A stretch of 64,000 nt of DNA from Epichloe hybrida. Lineage: Eukaryota; Ascomycota; Sordariomycetes; Hypocreales; Clavicipitaceae. Both the position numbers and the translations under genes were made by a program. The DNA lies in assembly GCA_019022495.1 (NCBI GenBank), contig JAFEKR010000016.1, positions 1 to 64,000 on the forward strand. The letters run 5' to 3'. The first letter of the stretch is position 1; the number at the start of each line of letters is the position of its first letter. Below, piece by piece: positions 34,264-45,565 of the stretch. The notes under the pieces were generated by a model, which worked only from the letters and a program-made list of their open reading frames with translations, had not been told where the DNA came from and searched no databases.

Positions 34264-37200
34264 ATGACGAGCTTGAAACGATCCCACGAGGGCGATCCTC
34301 TGGCGGCCAACATTTCCAGCAAAGTATACGTCCGCTCTACGCGCAGTGGCAAGGTTCAGAAGATTGTCAGGGAGGTGTATCTGAGGACAGACATTCCTTG
34401 CTCGTCCAAGATCTGCAATGAATGCCTTGATGGCGCTCCTAGAAATGCATCCCAGCAAGGCAAGTCGACTGAAGAGGCCCGTTCTGAGGGGCTCCTGCCA
34501 ACTGACAACAACAAAAACTAGTTCAACCGTTTGTCTTGTCCGAGAAACCTGCAGGGACCAAGGCTTTCCCCCAGGGGCATTATCTGGTGCCCGATACAAA
34601 TGCACTTCTTAATGCCATGGATCTTTTCGAGCAGAGCTCTGCATTCTATGATGTCATCATTCTCCAGACCGTGCTGGAAGAGCTTCGGAATAGGTCCCTG
34701 CCGCTTTACAACCGCATGATTGGACTCACCAAGAGCGAGGACAAGCGCTTCTACGTCTTCTTCAACGATTTCAGATTGGAGACGTACATCAACCGTGAGC
34801 CAAATGAGACTGTCAATGATCGAAATGACCGAGCTGTCCGTCGGGCCGTCGAGTGGTATGGCGAGCATCTCGGTCGCACCAAGGCAGTAAAGGTACCAAC
34901 CATCGTCATGCTAAGTGACGACCAAGAGAACCTACGCAAAGCGCGAGAGCAAAACCTCCATGCAGTGTCGTTAAGGGACTACGTCGGAAGTTTAGAAGAT
35001 GGTGATAGGTTGATCGACATGGTTGCGGAATCACAGAGCCAAGGAGGATTTAAGAAGCCTTCGCAGATGCTATATCCCGAGTATCACAGCTTGTCGAAGA
35101 TGATGACGGGTGTCAGGGCAGGGCTGATGCATCAAGGCATCTTCAACGTGTCGCCATACAATTACCTCGAAGGGTCCATCAAGGTGCCGGCCTTCCCGAA
35201 GTCCCTTCTTGTGCTGGGGCGAGAGAGCATCAACAGAGCCGTTGATGGAGATGTCGTTGTCGTGGAGATTCTTCCACAAGACAAGTGGAAGAAACCGTCT
35301 ACAAAGATCATTGAAGAGGACAACATCACCAAGAATGAAAACGCGGATGCAGAGGCACGAGACGATTTGGTGTCCGACAAGGAGCGAAAAGCACTGCAGG
35401 AAGAAGCCAAGAGGACACACAAGTCATCGTCCGAAGGTCAGCCCCAGCCAACGGCGCGAGTGGTTGGGGTCATCAAACGCAACTGGCGTCAATATGTCGG
35501 TCATATTGACCCATCATCGGCGAGCAAAGCAGCTTCGTCACAGGGCCGTAAACAAGACAGTGTCTTCCTCATTCCAATGGACAAGAAGATTCCCAAGATT
35601 CGTCTTCGGACCAGACAGGTTTCCGAACTCCTGGGCAAAAGACTTTTGGTAACGATTGACGCCTGGGAAAGAGATTCTAGGCATCCGGTGGGGCATTTTG
35701 TCCGCTCGCTGGGCGAGCTGGAGACGAAAGCAGCGGAGACTGAGGCATTGCTTCTAGAATGGGATGTGCAGTACCGGCCATTCCCCAAAACGGTCCTGGA
35801 CTGTCTGCCCAAGGAAGGCCATGGCTGGAAGGTACCCGAAAGCACAGAAGACCCTGAATGGAAAGATAGAGAAGATCTTCGAGGATTACTCATCTGCAGT
35901 ATTGATCCGGTAGGCTGCCAAGACATTGACGATGCGCTTCATGCGCGCAAACTGCCCAACGGCAACTTCGAAGTCGGTGTTCACATTGCCGACGTATCGC
36001 ACTTTGTCAAACCGGCCAACGCCATGGACACGGAAGCCAGCATCCGCGGCACAACTGTGTATCTCGTGGATAAGCGCATCGACATGCTTCCCCCGCTTCT
36101 AGGTACGGATCTATGCTCCCTCAAGCCCTACGTAGAGCGATTCGCTTTCTCCGTGCTTTGGGAAATCGACTCCAACGCAGACGTGGTCAATGCCCGCTTC
36201 ACCAAATCCGTCATCAAGTCCCGCGAGGCTTTCAGCTACGAACAAGCTCAGCTCCGCATCGACGACGACTCCCAGCAAGATGAGCTGACACAGGGAATGC
36301 GTACGCTCCTCATGCTCTCCAAGAAGCTCAAGAAGAAGCGCATGGATGCCGGCGCCCTGAGCTTGTCCTCACCCGAGGTCAAGGTCCAGATGGAGAGCGA
36401 GACCTCGGACCCCATCGACGTCAAGACCAAGCAACTCCTCGACACCAACTCCCTTGTTGAGGAATTCATGCTCTTCGCCAACATCAGCGTCGCCGCCAAG
36501 ATATACGATGCGTTCCCGCAAACCGCCATCTTGCGCCGCCACGGCGCCCCTCCCAAGACCAACTTCGACGAACTCGCCGACCAGCTCCGCGTCAAGCGAG
36601 GCTTTGAGCTGCGCACCGACACCTCCAAGGCCCTTGCCGACTCGCTCGACGCCTGCGTCGACGCCGAGGACCCCTTCTTCAACACCCTCGTCCGCATCAT
36701 GGCCACCCGGTGCATGATGTCCGCCGAGTACTTCTGCTCCGGCACCCAGGCCTATCCCGAGTTCAGACACTACGGTCTCGCGTCCGAAATCTACACGCAT
36801 TTCACGTCCCCCATCCGCCGGTACGCCGATCTCCTCGCCCATCGCCAGCTCGCCGCCGCGATCGGGTACGAGGCCGTCCACCCTTCTGTCCGCAGCAGAG
36901 GCCGCCTCGAAGCCGTGTGCAAGAACATCAACGTCCGCCATCGCAACGCCCAAATGGCCGGCCGCGCAAGCATAGCCTACTACGTCGGCCAGGCGCTAAG
37001 GGGCAAGACAACCGAGGAGGACGCCTTCGTCATGAAGATTTTCAGCAACGGATTCGTCGTGCTCGTCCCCAGATTCGGCATCGAAGGTCTCATCCGGCTG
37101 AGGGACCTGGCCGAGCCCGAGGAGCCCGAGAGCGAGTTCGACGCCGAGTCCTACACCCTCGTCATACGAGGTAGCAGGACACTCAAGGTCGAGTTGTTCC

Positions 37201-37283
37201 AAAAGGTCAAGGTCAAGGTATCGGATGAGAAGGACGAGAGAACAGGCAAGAGAGGTGTCAAGATGGAGTTGATAAGTGCCTGA
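34264..37283 (+). CDS. rrp44: Exosome catalytic subunit Rrp44/Dis3
   Basis: Exon 1 is 34264-34459, exon 2 34522-37283; 985 aa, the usual length. The intervening 62-nt intron starts GCAAGT rather than GT and ends CTAG, with a CTGAC branch site. Domains in order: N-terminal CR3 cysteines C46, C51 and C54 (CSSKICNEC); PIN endonuclease domain from about residue 85, with acidic D90 in VPDTNALL; cold-shock-type RNA-binding domains; RNB exonuclease domain with the D533-I-D-D536 metal-binding cluster in VGCQDIDDALHARKLPNG and HFTSPIRRYADLL-type motif; S1 domain at the C-terminus (FSNGFVVLVPRFGIEGLIRL). It is the processive 3'-5' exonuclease and endonuclease of the RNA exosome in nucleus and cytoplasm. 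All key catalytic motifs are intact. Confidence 0.96.
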
Positions 37284-37703
37284 TTGATTTTATTTTGCCA
37301 AGTCATGATACGACCGACCGTGCGGTTGATCAGTAATAGGGTGAAATAGAGAGAAGCATTTTTTTATGGGGGGGGGGGGACCTTCATCATGAATGGATAG
37401 AATGGTACAAAACCCATGGTGAGAAAAGAGCTCATGATGATGACGAAATACGAAGCAATGTCTAGTCATGCGCACATGTCATGTGGTTGGACATATTGTG
37501 TAGCTCTCTGCTCGTTGGCACATAAAAAAAGGGGTCACCTTTATTCGAGTTGAATCCGACGAGTATTTCCTTTCTTTTTATGATAAATCCCAGTCCTGGA
37601 ATGAACGCCATATACAAATGAAGTCTCATGGCACAATAGGAAAGTAACTTGTGTTCACCAAATGACGTCACGCTCACATCCACGTAAAAGTTTTGACCTT
37701 TCT
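37284..37703. other. Intergenic between convergent rrp44 and nug1
   Basis: 420 bases of shared 3' flank with a G run at 37370-37379. Nothing else seen. Confidence 0.5.
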
Positions 37704-39450
37704 TTATTCCTCCATGGCATCTCCCTCTACACCAGCGGCATCGCCATCCCCCCATAAGCCATCGAGCTTGAACTCGGCAGCCCACTCGGTGACAATCTCC
37801 TTCTGATCAGGCGTGACTTCTTCGTCTCCTGCAGTCTTGACCTTGTTGCCTGCAGGGGCGTCGCCCGAAGAAGCTACGGCCAAAACGGGCGGCTCAACCC
37901 ATCCCTGGATGCGGCCGTCGCGCCAATCCGTCACGACAGCCATGCCGGCAGCCCTGATGTTGGGAACACCGCCTTTGCCAAGTCTGCCGCGCTTCCGGGC
38001 AACCTGGACGAGGAAATCGGTGGTGATGTCGCCGTCCGCTCGGTTCGGCAACAGGGCAGGAATATCGTAGACATCCGTGAGTTTCTGAATCAGGTCGGGC
38101 GACGACGAGAGACGACGAATGAGTAGGGTCACTGCGGGGACGGGGTCGTCAATCTGCTTGGGAGGCACGGCGTTGAGAAGAACCAAGTGGGCATGTGCCT
38201 CGATGGCGTTCTTCAAATTGACTAGACCGCCGGACTGGGTGGACGACGAGGAAGGGAACACAACACCAGGGGAGTCGAGCAGGGTCAACTTGCTGTCGAT
38301 CTTGACGCTGCGGATACTGGTCGTGACGCCGGCTTCGGCACCAGCAGGGCATGCTTTCGAGGCACTGCTGCTGCCCTTGCCGCTCATCCTGCTCAGCAGG
38401 GCATTGATGACGGAGCTCTTGCCCACGTTTGGGTAGCCGATTACACAGACGGACACGGCGCGCTTCAACTGGCGGCTTGCGGCGTAGCTCTTGAGCGCTT
38501 TGAACAAGGTGGCCGATGTGCTTTGGACGGTGAGGTCGCGGTGGTTGAAGACGTGAGCATTAGATGCCGCACCGGATGCCCGCAGCGGCAGAGTCGGGAA
38601 GTATCGTCGCAAGTAGACAAGCCAGTCTCGTAGAACCTTGGGAGGGATCAGATCGACCTTGTTGAGGACCAGGATAAGGCGCTTGCCGTCCGCGGCAGCA
38701 GCCATGATGCTGCGCTCAACTTCTCTTGACCGAGTGCCCTCTGGATCACGCGCATCCAGTACGTACAGGACCACATCGGCCTGCTCAACCACCTGCTTGA
38801 AGACCTTGTCGTATGTTTTTCTCGATGAGGCCTGGCCAACTGACATTTCGTTGTTGCCGCCTCCATTGTCGGAGTCGTCGCTATCGTCATCGTCGTCCAT
38901 GCCATCGCTATCCGCCAAGTCCTGGTCGTACTTGGCGGCCGCAGCTCTCGCGCTCGCCAGCAACGCTGCCATGGGATTTGACTCGTCCACATCCTCATCC
39001 ATGGATTCATCATCATCCATCTGCTCAGCGCCATCTTCGCCGACATCCACATCATCCATGGCGTCCTCTTCTTGCTCCTGAGAAACGTCACCGGTTCTGG
39101 CTGCCTTGGCCATTTCTCGCTTCTTCTGTGCCTCGGCCGCCTTTCGCATGCGCTTCTCTTCAATCTCCTGAAGGAGCTTCTCCTTATATGGGAACAAGTT
39201 GGGAATGCCAGGGTCCTTCTTTAATTTGGAGCGCCATTCTGGGTTCTTTTTGGCCTTCTTGCGATCCTTCCTCTGCTTGGCTGCTGACGCCTTTTCGATC
39301 TTGTGTCGAAGGCGAGTCGTGCCTCTCTTGGACTTGGGTTCTGCAAACGAGGTCGTGTTAGCTTTTCTGTCAAGTTGAGTGAGGGGGTTTCACTGCTGGA
39401 GGGTAATTGGTGTGAGCTATACTCTTTGGTTTATTCACTGTGCCCGCCAT
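37704..39450 (-). CDS. nug1: Nucleolar GTPase Nug1 (nucleostemin/GNL3 family)
   Basis: Exon 1 39450-39423 (28 nt), intron 39422-39341, exon 2 39340-37704; 554 aa. The N-terminus is the basic Grn1-type domain (KPKSKRGTTRLRHKIEKA, KNPEWRSKLKKDPGIPNL), followed by an acidic D-rich linker (about 100-170). The GTPase domain is circularly permuted, as expected for this family: DARDPEG (205-211), NKVD (G4, 236-239), GYPNVGKSS (G1, 311-319), then DSPG (G3, 365-368). The C-terminus is again acidic. Nug1 acts in the nucleolus and nucleoplasm in maturation and export of pre-60S ribosomal particles. It converges on rrp44, which also serves rRNA processing, but co-regulation is only a guess. The tiny first exon is supported by exact phase and conserved sequence on both sides. 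Confidence 0.93.
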
Positions 39451-40174
39451 TTTCTTGATGAGTCAATGAGGATTGGCACAGTAGTGTGAAGAAAATCCGA
39501 CAATCACACAATGGTCGGATTCTCCAGCAGCCCGCCTAGAAAAAAATTAAGTGGGATGCAGATTCTGCCAGCCGTCTGGCACTTGACCGCCCTTGTGCCC
39601 CACCGGTACGACCACGCCACATGTTCAATAAATATAACTCTCGAGGAAGAGAACCGTGGGGGGGGTACGGCATTTGTCCATGTAGTTCAAAGGAGAAGAC
39701 TTTGGTAATGAAGGCGCTTGGGGGCCGACAATCCTGAATGACACACAATGATGAACCGCGTCGTCTCCGGGATGGACTGGTATTGCCGTCTTTCTTTCTA
39801 ATATCAAAAAAGGCTATCATTTTCCTCCTACTGCTCCATTTCGCCTCTTGCTATGATGCATCTCGAATTAAAATCCTTGCCCAAACGGCATCTCTCTCCT
39901 TGTTCCTCCATCAAAGATCAATCTTGCTGCCTCTTCTCGTTCCCATCCTTCACTGCCGCAAACATCGGTATCGTCATATTAAATACACAAGTACCCTTCG
40001 TTCGGAGTTTGTTCGTCAGGCACCAGGTCGAGGGGTCGTAAGTGAGCGTTTGGAAAATCACAAAAACGTAGTACTGTGGATAAAAAAATGGGTACAGAGA
40101 ATCGAAAGCGACCCGCCCAGACAACTTGAATCCCGTTGCTGCAGCAGACGACGTTCTGATTATGCCCGTTCCAT
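39451..40174. other. Intergenic between the nug1 promoter and the DUF7707 gene
   Basis: 724 bases with the nug1 upstream region on the left and the 3' flank of the secreted-protein gene on the right. No gene seen. Confidence 0.45.
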
Positions 40175-41009
40175 TCAAAGCACATAAGCCATCAAGCCCA
40201 TGGCGGCAGCAAATGCACCGGGCGCCATAGTAGGGCCAGCAAAGGCGCGAGAAGAGGTAGTAGTAACCTTGGTGTCGCCAGAACCGCTGGCGCTGGGGGC
40301 AGTAGTCGTGGTGGCACTGCTAGTGGAGGAATCGCCACTGCCACTGTCCGACACCGGGGCCTTAGGAGGGTCGTGCTTGGCGCAGAGGGCATTGATGTTC
40401 TTGGAGCAAACATCTTGACCGCGGGAGTCGCCAATATTGGCCGTGATGCACTGGCTGAAAAGCTCCGCGCAAATGTAGAAGGGCATGGTCTGCTTGTAGT
40501 ACTGGATGCCAGGCATCGAGGAGTTGGAGGCACAAGTGCATTTCCATTTCAGGTCCGTCTATAGTAACGATCAGCATAACCCCGACGCTAAAGACGTTCG
40601 AATCAAACCAGCAGAATGATCTGCTCGTCTCGATCGGTTTAGCAATAACATACTTCTGAGCAAGTGTTGCTATCGGCATTGTTGTTGCAAAGAAGACCGC
40701 AGGTATTGGTCTGGCCCTGGCACCAAATGGCTGCACAAAAAGTTGAGTCCACACATTAGCTTTTGCTCTCCGCGCATACCAGGATGGAAGTTGCAGGGCT
40801 GCTTCAAGGATGAGAGTGCAAATGTAGCAGGGCTGCTTCAAGGATGAGAGTGCAAATACAGAAGCAATAGCTTGCATACCTCGCTGGGTCTGGGGCACCG
40901 TGTTAGGGTCAATAACCATATCCAGCTCGCTGGTAAAGGTGTAGTTGTTGTTGGTCTGGGCGTGAGCCGTGGCGACAGCCAGGGCGACGAAAGCTGCAGC
41001 AGTGCGCAT
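40175..41009 (-). CDS. Secreted, probably GPI-anchored DUF7707-type protein
   Basis: Three exons (41009-40880, 40730-40654, 40558-40175), 196 aa. A signal peptide (MRTAAAFVALAVATAHAQ) is followed by the domain opening NYTFTSELDMVIDPNTVPQT and ten cysteines, in AIWCQGQTNTCGLLC, SNTCSETDLKWKCTC, YICAELFSQCITANIGD and later pairs. A Ser/Thr-rich linker and a hydrophobic end (FAAAMGLMAYVL) suggest GPI anchoring. This architecture is widespread in ascomycete surface proteins and superficially resembles CFEM proteins, but the cysteine pattern differs. The biochemical role is unknown; a wall or surface function is inferred. The first intron contains a 34-bp tandem duplication. Confidence 0.85.
40793..40859. 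repeat. 34-bp tandem duplication inside an intron
   Basis: Two adjacent near-identical copies starting GCAGGGCTGCTTCAAGGATG at 40793 and 40827, wholly within intron 1 of the DUF7707 gene. The copies remain identical over 31 bases, indicating recent duplication. Confidence 0.9.
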
Positions 41010-43179
41010 CGTGAAAGACAAAGCCCAAGAACTGAGGAAGCTGGGGGTATTTTGTTTTCCTGTGTTGTCGGTGGTGGTGTCGAAGCCGTTGAGACCAGAC
41101 ACGTAAGAAAACAGTAGAGCAAATGGTTAGGCACGACCAGGAGCTAGAGATGCGAGTGGCGCCTCAGGATCTGTCAGACGTGCGTCCTAGAGTAGCGTAT
41201 AGCTGAAGATGCTTGGATGGTATGATTACGCGGTGGTGAGAGAGAGCAGGGAGAGGAAAAAGAAGAGGATGGAGGATGAGGCTAATGGGGCAGCGAGAGG
41301 TAGAAAAAGGCTGGGCTCGCTTCACAGGTAGGCAGGAGGTTCCGGGCCAAAAAAAAAAGCACGAGAAGTGAGCGCACTTGGCAGCCAGGCCAGGCCAGAC
41401 CAGACCAGACCGGGCCTGCACTGATGAGGGCTCCAGAAACGGAGCTAGTGCTGGGGCAGAAATGGGCCAGAAATGGGCCAGAAATGGGCGGCTTGGCATC
41501 ACGGCAACCCGGCACGCACACCAGCCCAGCTGCAGCTGGCAGCACTCTGTTGTGCGCCTCATCCTCCAGAGGTTACATGTACGGAGTAGAAAGCAACATT
41601 AATAAGAACGACAAGTCACGGTCGTGGGTCTGTTGTCTCTCCGATTCCGCATCCAAGCAAGGTCAATCAGCTCCTCTTGCCCTGCCCTCTCATCTCCCAT
41701 CTAGCAGGCCAGCAGTCCAGCCAGCAGTCGCAACACAGACACAGCTGCCCCGAAATCAAAATATCCCAAACCCCGGGCAATCGCCATGGGGAACGGCTGG
41801 AAATCGATGGCAAAAGCCCCTTCAAAACGGCAATCGCATCCATCGTAGCAGTAATGAGGTAATGAGGCATCTGATCTGCTCAGGTAGCACGGCGCTAATC
41901 CGTATTAACTGACTCTCAAAGTTCCACACGCATGGATAAACAACAAGCCATGGGCGGCGCCATCCGACAGGCTATTCTCGATAACTCGCCGTCTCCACTG
42001 CTCCGTATTAATATCTTCGCTTCGTTGGGCCACTTGCTTGCCTTGCTTCATGCATTCTTCCGTCATGAATGCCGTTATCGAGCCCGGGAAGCTAGGCGTT
42101 GGCCGTTGTATGATTTGTATCATGGTTGCTATGGTGTTGGTGTTCGCGAGTAGCCACTAATAACTAACGGCACTGGTCCTGCGCGGCATGCAAAACGGAA
42201 ATGTTTCGGTGGAAACCTAATGTACGGTCCGTAATCCGTGCATCTGTTATTATTTATTATTATGACGCCCACCTCGAACGACTTGGCGATGGACCTTCTT
42301 GGTGGGCTTCCGATCACATGGCCTGGTTCTGTTGCTGGGGTATCATTTACTTTCGAGACAAGCATGCATCCAATTCATAACCTTTACTCCGTTATAGGGA
42401 CAGGGCATGGTTTCACCAAATAGTGAAATTCATTACATACGGACTAAATCGTAACTCCGTACTCCCTAGCATGCACCACTACAGTATGGAATTAGTCGGC
42501 CCCAGTGCAATCTGGGACTCATCCGATGCCGCAGCCTTGCATTTGCGGTTGCATGTGCGGTTGCTTGTGTATCAAGACCAGACGATGGACGTGTGAAGAG
42601 ATTTCCTATCCTAGTATCCCCATGTAATATATTTCTACGAAACGGAAGCGAGCCGTTCTGCTGGAGCCATGTGATAGCGGGTTGACAATGGGTCTGCATA
42701 CATACAACAGCCACGGCAGCGGGCTATCTCAGGGCCGTTGAGGTGGCGCAGGGAGGGAAGACGGGATGGAGCGCCAGAAATGAGGTCGCCGCGACAAGAT
42801 CGTGAAGTCGTGACGGCGGACAACCAGACTCTGTACAATGTACTCCGTACGGATTACTCCGTAGAGTCCTGATATTACGGATTATTACATACACATGGGA
42901 CGACGTGACGCAAGGGAGCAGGGATGGATGGCCCGGGGCTTTTGTTCCTCGAGCGACCCACAACCGGGCCAGTTCGAAGCTCCGGCCAATGGCAGGCTCC
43001 AATTGGCTTCGAAGTCGTTCCTCGAGTTGCCATAGCACCAGCACCACCAACAAGATCGTAAACTTGGATGGTCCTCTGATGAGCAAAATGGCCAAAACCC
43101 TCCTACCAGTGAGATGACACATATGACACACACATACAGGGGACATGGAACAGGGCGCTTTTATACATAGTCAACTTTT
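41010..43179. other. Intergenic between the DUF7707 and MYND/SET genes
   Basis: 2.2 kb, no gene supported. The right half contains at least eight TCCGTA/TACGGA motifs, including TACTCCGTACGGATTACTCC from 42841. A GGGCCAGAAAT repeat (about 41465-41490) and CAGACCAGAC repeats (41395-41412) lie in the promoter of the DUF7707 gene. Confidence 0.45.
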
Positions 43180-44133
43180 TCATGATTGATCAGAAACGTG
43201 GCCCCAATCCATCCTGATGACTCGTTTCCCCAAGCTAGCCAACGCACCCATCTGTTGAACAACAGCATACTCAAAAAACAGGCGCGACGACTCGCTCTCG
43301 GGGTCGTTCCTCCACGCATCTACAAGGGACAATTCCTTCTGGCGGCCATCCAGCCCCATGATGTCATCATGTAGCTCTCTTGCCTGCACGCTGAGATTCC
43401 ATTCGTCAAGACACCCCTTTAGACTCGCGTTCAAGACCACGATCAAGAGCATCTGGCTGAGCGAAACCTGATCAATGTCGGCGAGAGTCTCGAGAATGTT
43501 GGTCTCGAGGCCTGCCTTGGCAGCCATTCCGCGGAGTGATGCTCGCAGGGCAGCCGAACTTTCCGCCGTCAACACAAGCAGTTTGACCACCATGAGGAGA
43601 TTCTTGAGCCGAACAACGTGGAACGGTGCTGGGTATCTGTAGGGATCGCACTCAACTGCCACCAGGGCTGCCACCACCACTGCGTACGTGTACATCTGCT
43701 CGCGAGTGTAGAACAAGCTGACCTCTGTGAGGATCTGGGGCACGGGCGACACGGCCCAGAGGTCGTTCTCGACAAGTGGTCTGTACCCGGCCAGAAAGAC
43801 GCTCAACACGCGCTTCGCTTCGGGCGAGAGCCCCGACACTTGGGCATCAGGCTCGGTGCAGTACTTGGCGGCCACCTGGATCTTCAGCGGGTCTGTCGCT
43901 CCAGGATGGTGCTGCAGCCCGGACGCATTGCTGCCGACCACGCTCGAGGTGTTGAGGGCCATCATGTTGGCCGACTGCGCGCAGACTTGGTACACGTTCA
44001 GGTCGTCTGCGCACCGAGGACACCGGCACAAGAAGCCATATTCCTCGACGGCCATTTCCCGTTGCGAAACGGGGTTTGTGTAATCTGTCATTTGTTGCGC
44101 AAGAGCCCTGTCAGTTGTCTCTGTATACCCATG

Positions 44134-44164
<31 letters not shown>

Positions 44165-45108
44165 CTTCCTCTATTTATTGTGCCAGCGCTCAGCACCTTG
44201 CGACGATGGAAACGAGCTTGTCACAGTTCTGTTCAGGAGTGTCTGATGTTACGGAAACGCACCTGTGTAGGAGATTTCAATCTCATCACCCGCGCGGACG
44301 GGCCGCTCTGCTCGAAGAACCGCCTTTCTACCCATGAACAGAACCGTGGCATTCGGGATACAGGAGTGATTGGACATGGCCAGCGTTGGTTCGAGGAAAA
44401 TGCCAACCTGGTCCGCTAGATCTGCGTCGAATCTGTGAAACGCATTCGTCTGGATCTGCTTTCCGCGTAACGCGCATCACGTACGTTAGAAAATCCAAGC
44501 TTCCACATCTGATGAAGTCGAATAAGGACAAATCCTCATCCTCCCCCCCCCCCAAAAAAAAGAAAGACAGAGAGAAAGAGAGAAAAAACTATGCATGTCT
44601 GCAGAATTACCTTGCAAAGCAACTCCACTGCCTCCTTCATATCCTCCTCACTCTGCTTTCCTGCGAATGCACACGCCGCCATGGCCATCATCTCCAGATC
44701 CGCCCAGCCTTTGTGACCCCTCCTCGCCTCCAAGTTGCCCTCCAGCCCTGCCAGCCCATCCCGGATGTCCTCGCTCAGAAGAGCCTGCAGAAGAGCCCTG
44801 ACGGGCGTGGGAAGCTCCGCCCCAGACTTGCGCGTCCGAAGCGGCTTGCACTCCTTGGAGTGAACGGCCGTCCACCCGGCCTTTTGGCACGCCGCGTCGC
44901 AGTAGTACGCGGCGTGGCATCGGGAGCACGCGCGCGGGCTGCCGGGACGCAGGCAGTGCGTGCAGATGGAGCCGAGGTGCGCGAGCGTAGGGTGAAGGAT
45001 GAGCGGCTTGGTGAAGGTGTGGATGGTTTGGCCGGCGCGGAAGGACTGGCTTGCGTGGAGGGCGCGGCGTCTGGAGGCGTGGTTGCGTGTTTCTATGGTG
45101 GAAGACAT
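43180..45108 (-). CDS. MYND-finger SET-domain protein (SMYD/Set6-like)
   Basis: Three exons: 45108-44611, 44455-44263 and 44084-43180; 531 aa. An initial SET segment (RRRALHASQSFRAGQTI) is split by a MYND zinc finger with C49, C52, C61, C64, C70, C74, H83 and C87. After an intermediate helical region the SET core resumes: MSNHSCIPNA, then VRAGDEIEISYTDYTNPVSQ, with a cysteine-containing post-SET element GFLCRCPRC. The C-terminal 270 residues are helical, TPR-like in position. SMYD-type enzymes methylate lysine in histones or other proteins using S-adenosylmethionine; the substrate here is unknown. An in-frame ATG at 45156 would add 16 residues. Introns fit phase exactly. The 5' end has GT-rich repeats just upstream. 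Confidence 0.88.
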
Positions 45109-45565
45109 GTCTCGCTCGTGTGTCTCGTCGGCGTTTTGTGTTCTGGCGGCGCCCATCTACCTGGCAGGTTGTTGGGTCGGGATAGGTTGGGCTGGGGCTG
45201 GGGTTGAGTTTGAGTTTGAGTTTGTGTCTGTGTTTGTGTCTGTGTTTGTGTTGTAGAAAGTGGGAGTGCAAAACGGTGCAAAACGTGGGGTTGATCAAGT
45301 AAAGCGGATACAAAAACCACGGTTAAAAGTGGGAGACTTGAACAGAGGGAAAAGGTCATCCAGCTCACATGAGGTTGTTGATGTTCGACTCTGTCATGGC
45401 AAGTGCTTCCACGAGCTATTTTATCATCTTATGTGACGCCCTGGAGTATCTCAATGGGGAAATATCCTGCGACAGGGTATCATGTTCATGTTTCTCCCTA
45501 TGCGGAGTATACCGAGCCATACATCTTTTTAAATGTCCTCTACAACCCACAACGGCAGAGCACTT
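45109..45565. promoter_or_regulatory. Upstream region of the MYND/SET gene and 3' flank of sil1
   Basis: 457 bases. A simple-sequence block at 45205-45252 (GAGTTT units changing to GTGTCTGTGTTT units) lies about 100-145 bases ahead of the MYND/SET start codon. No separate gene. Confidence 0.5.

Noticed and set aside
36369..36953. 194-codon minus-strand frame opposite rrp44
   Set aside because: It is the mirror of the GC-rich rrp44 coding frame and has no independent features; similar shadows lie opposite nug1 and the MYND/SET gene.
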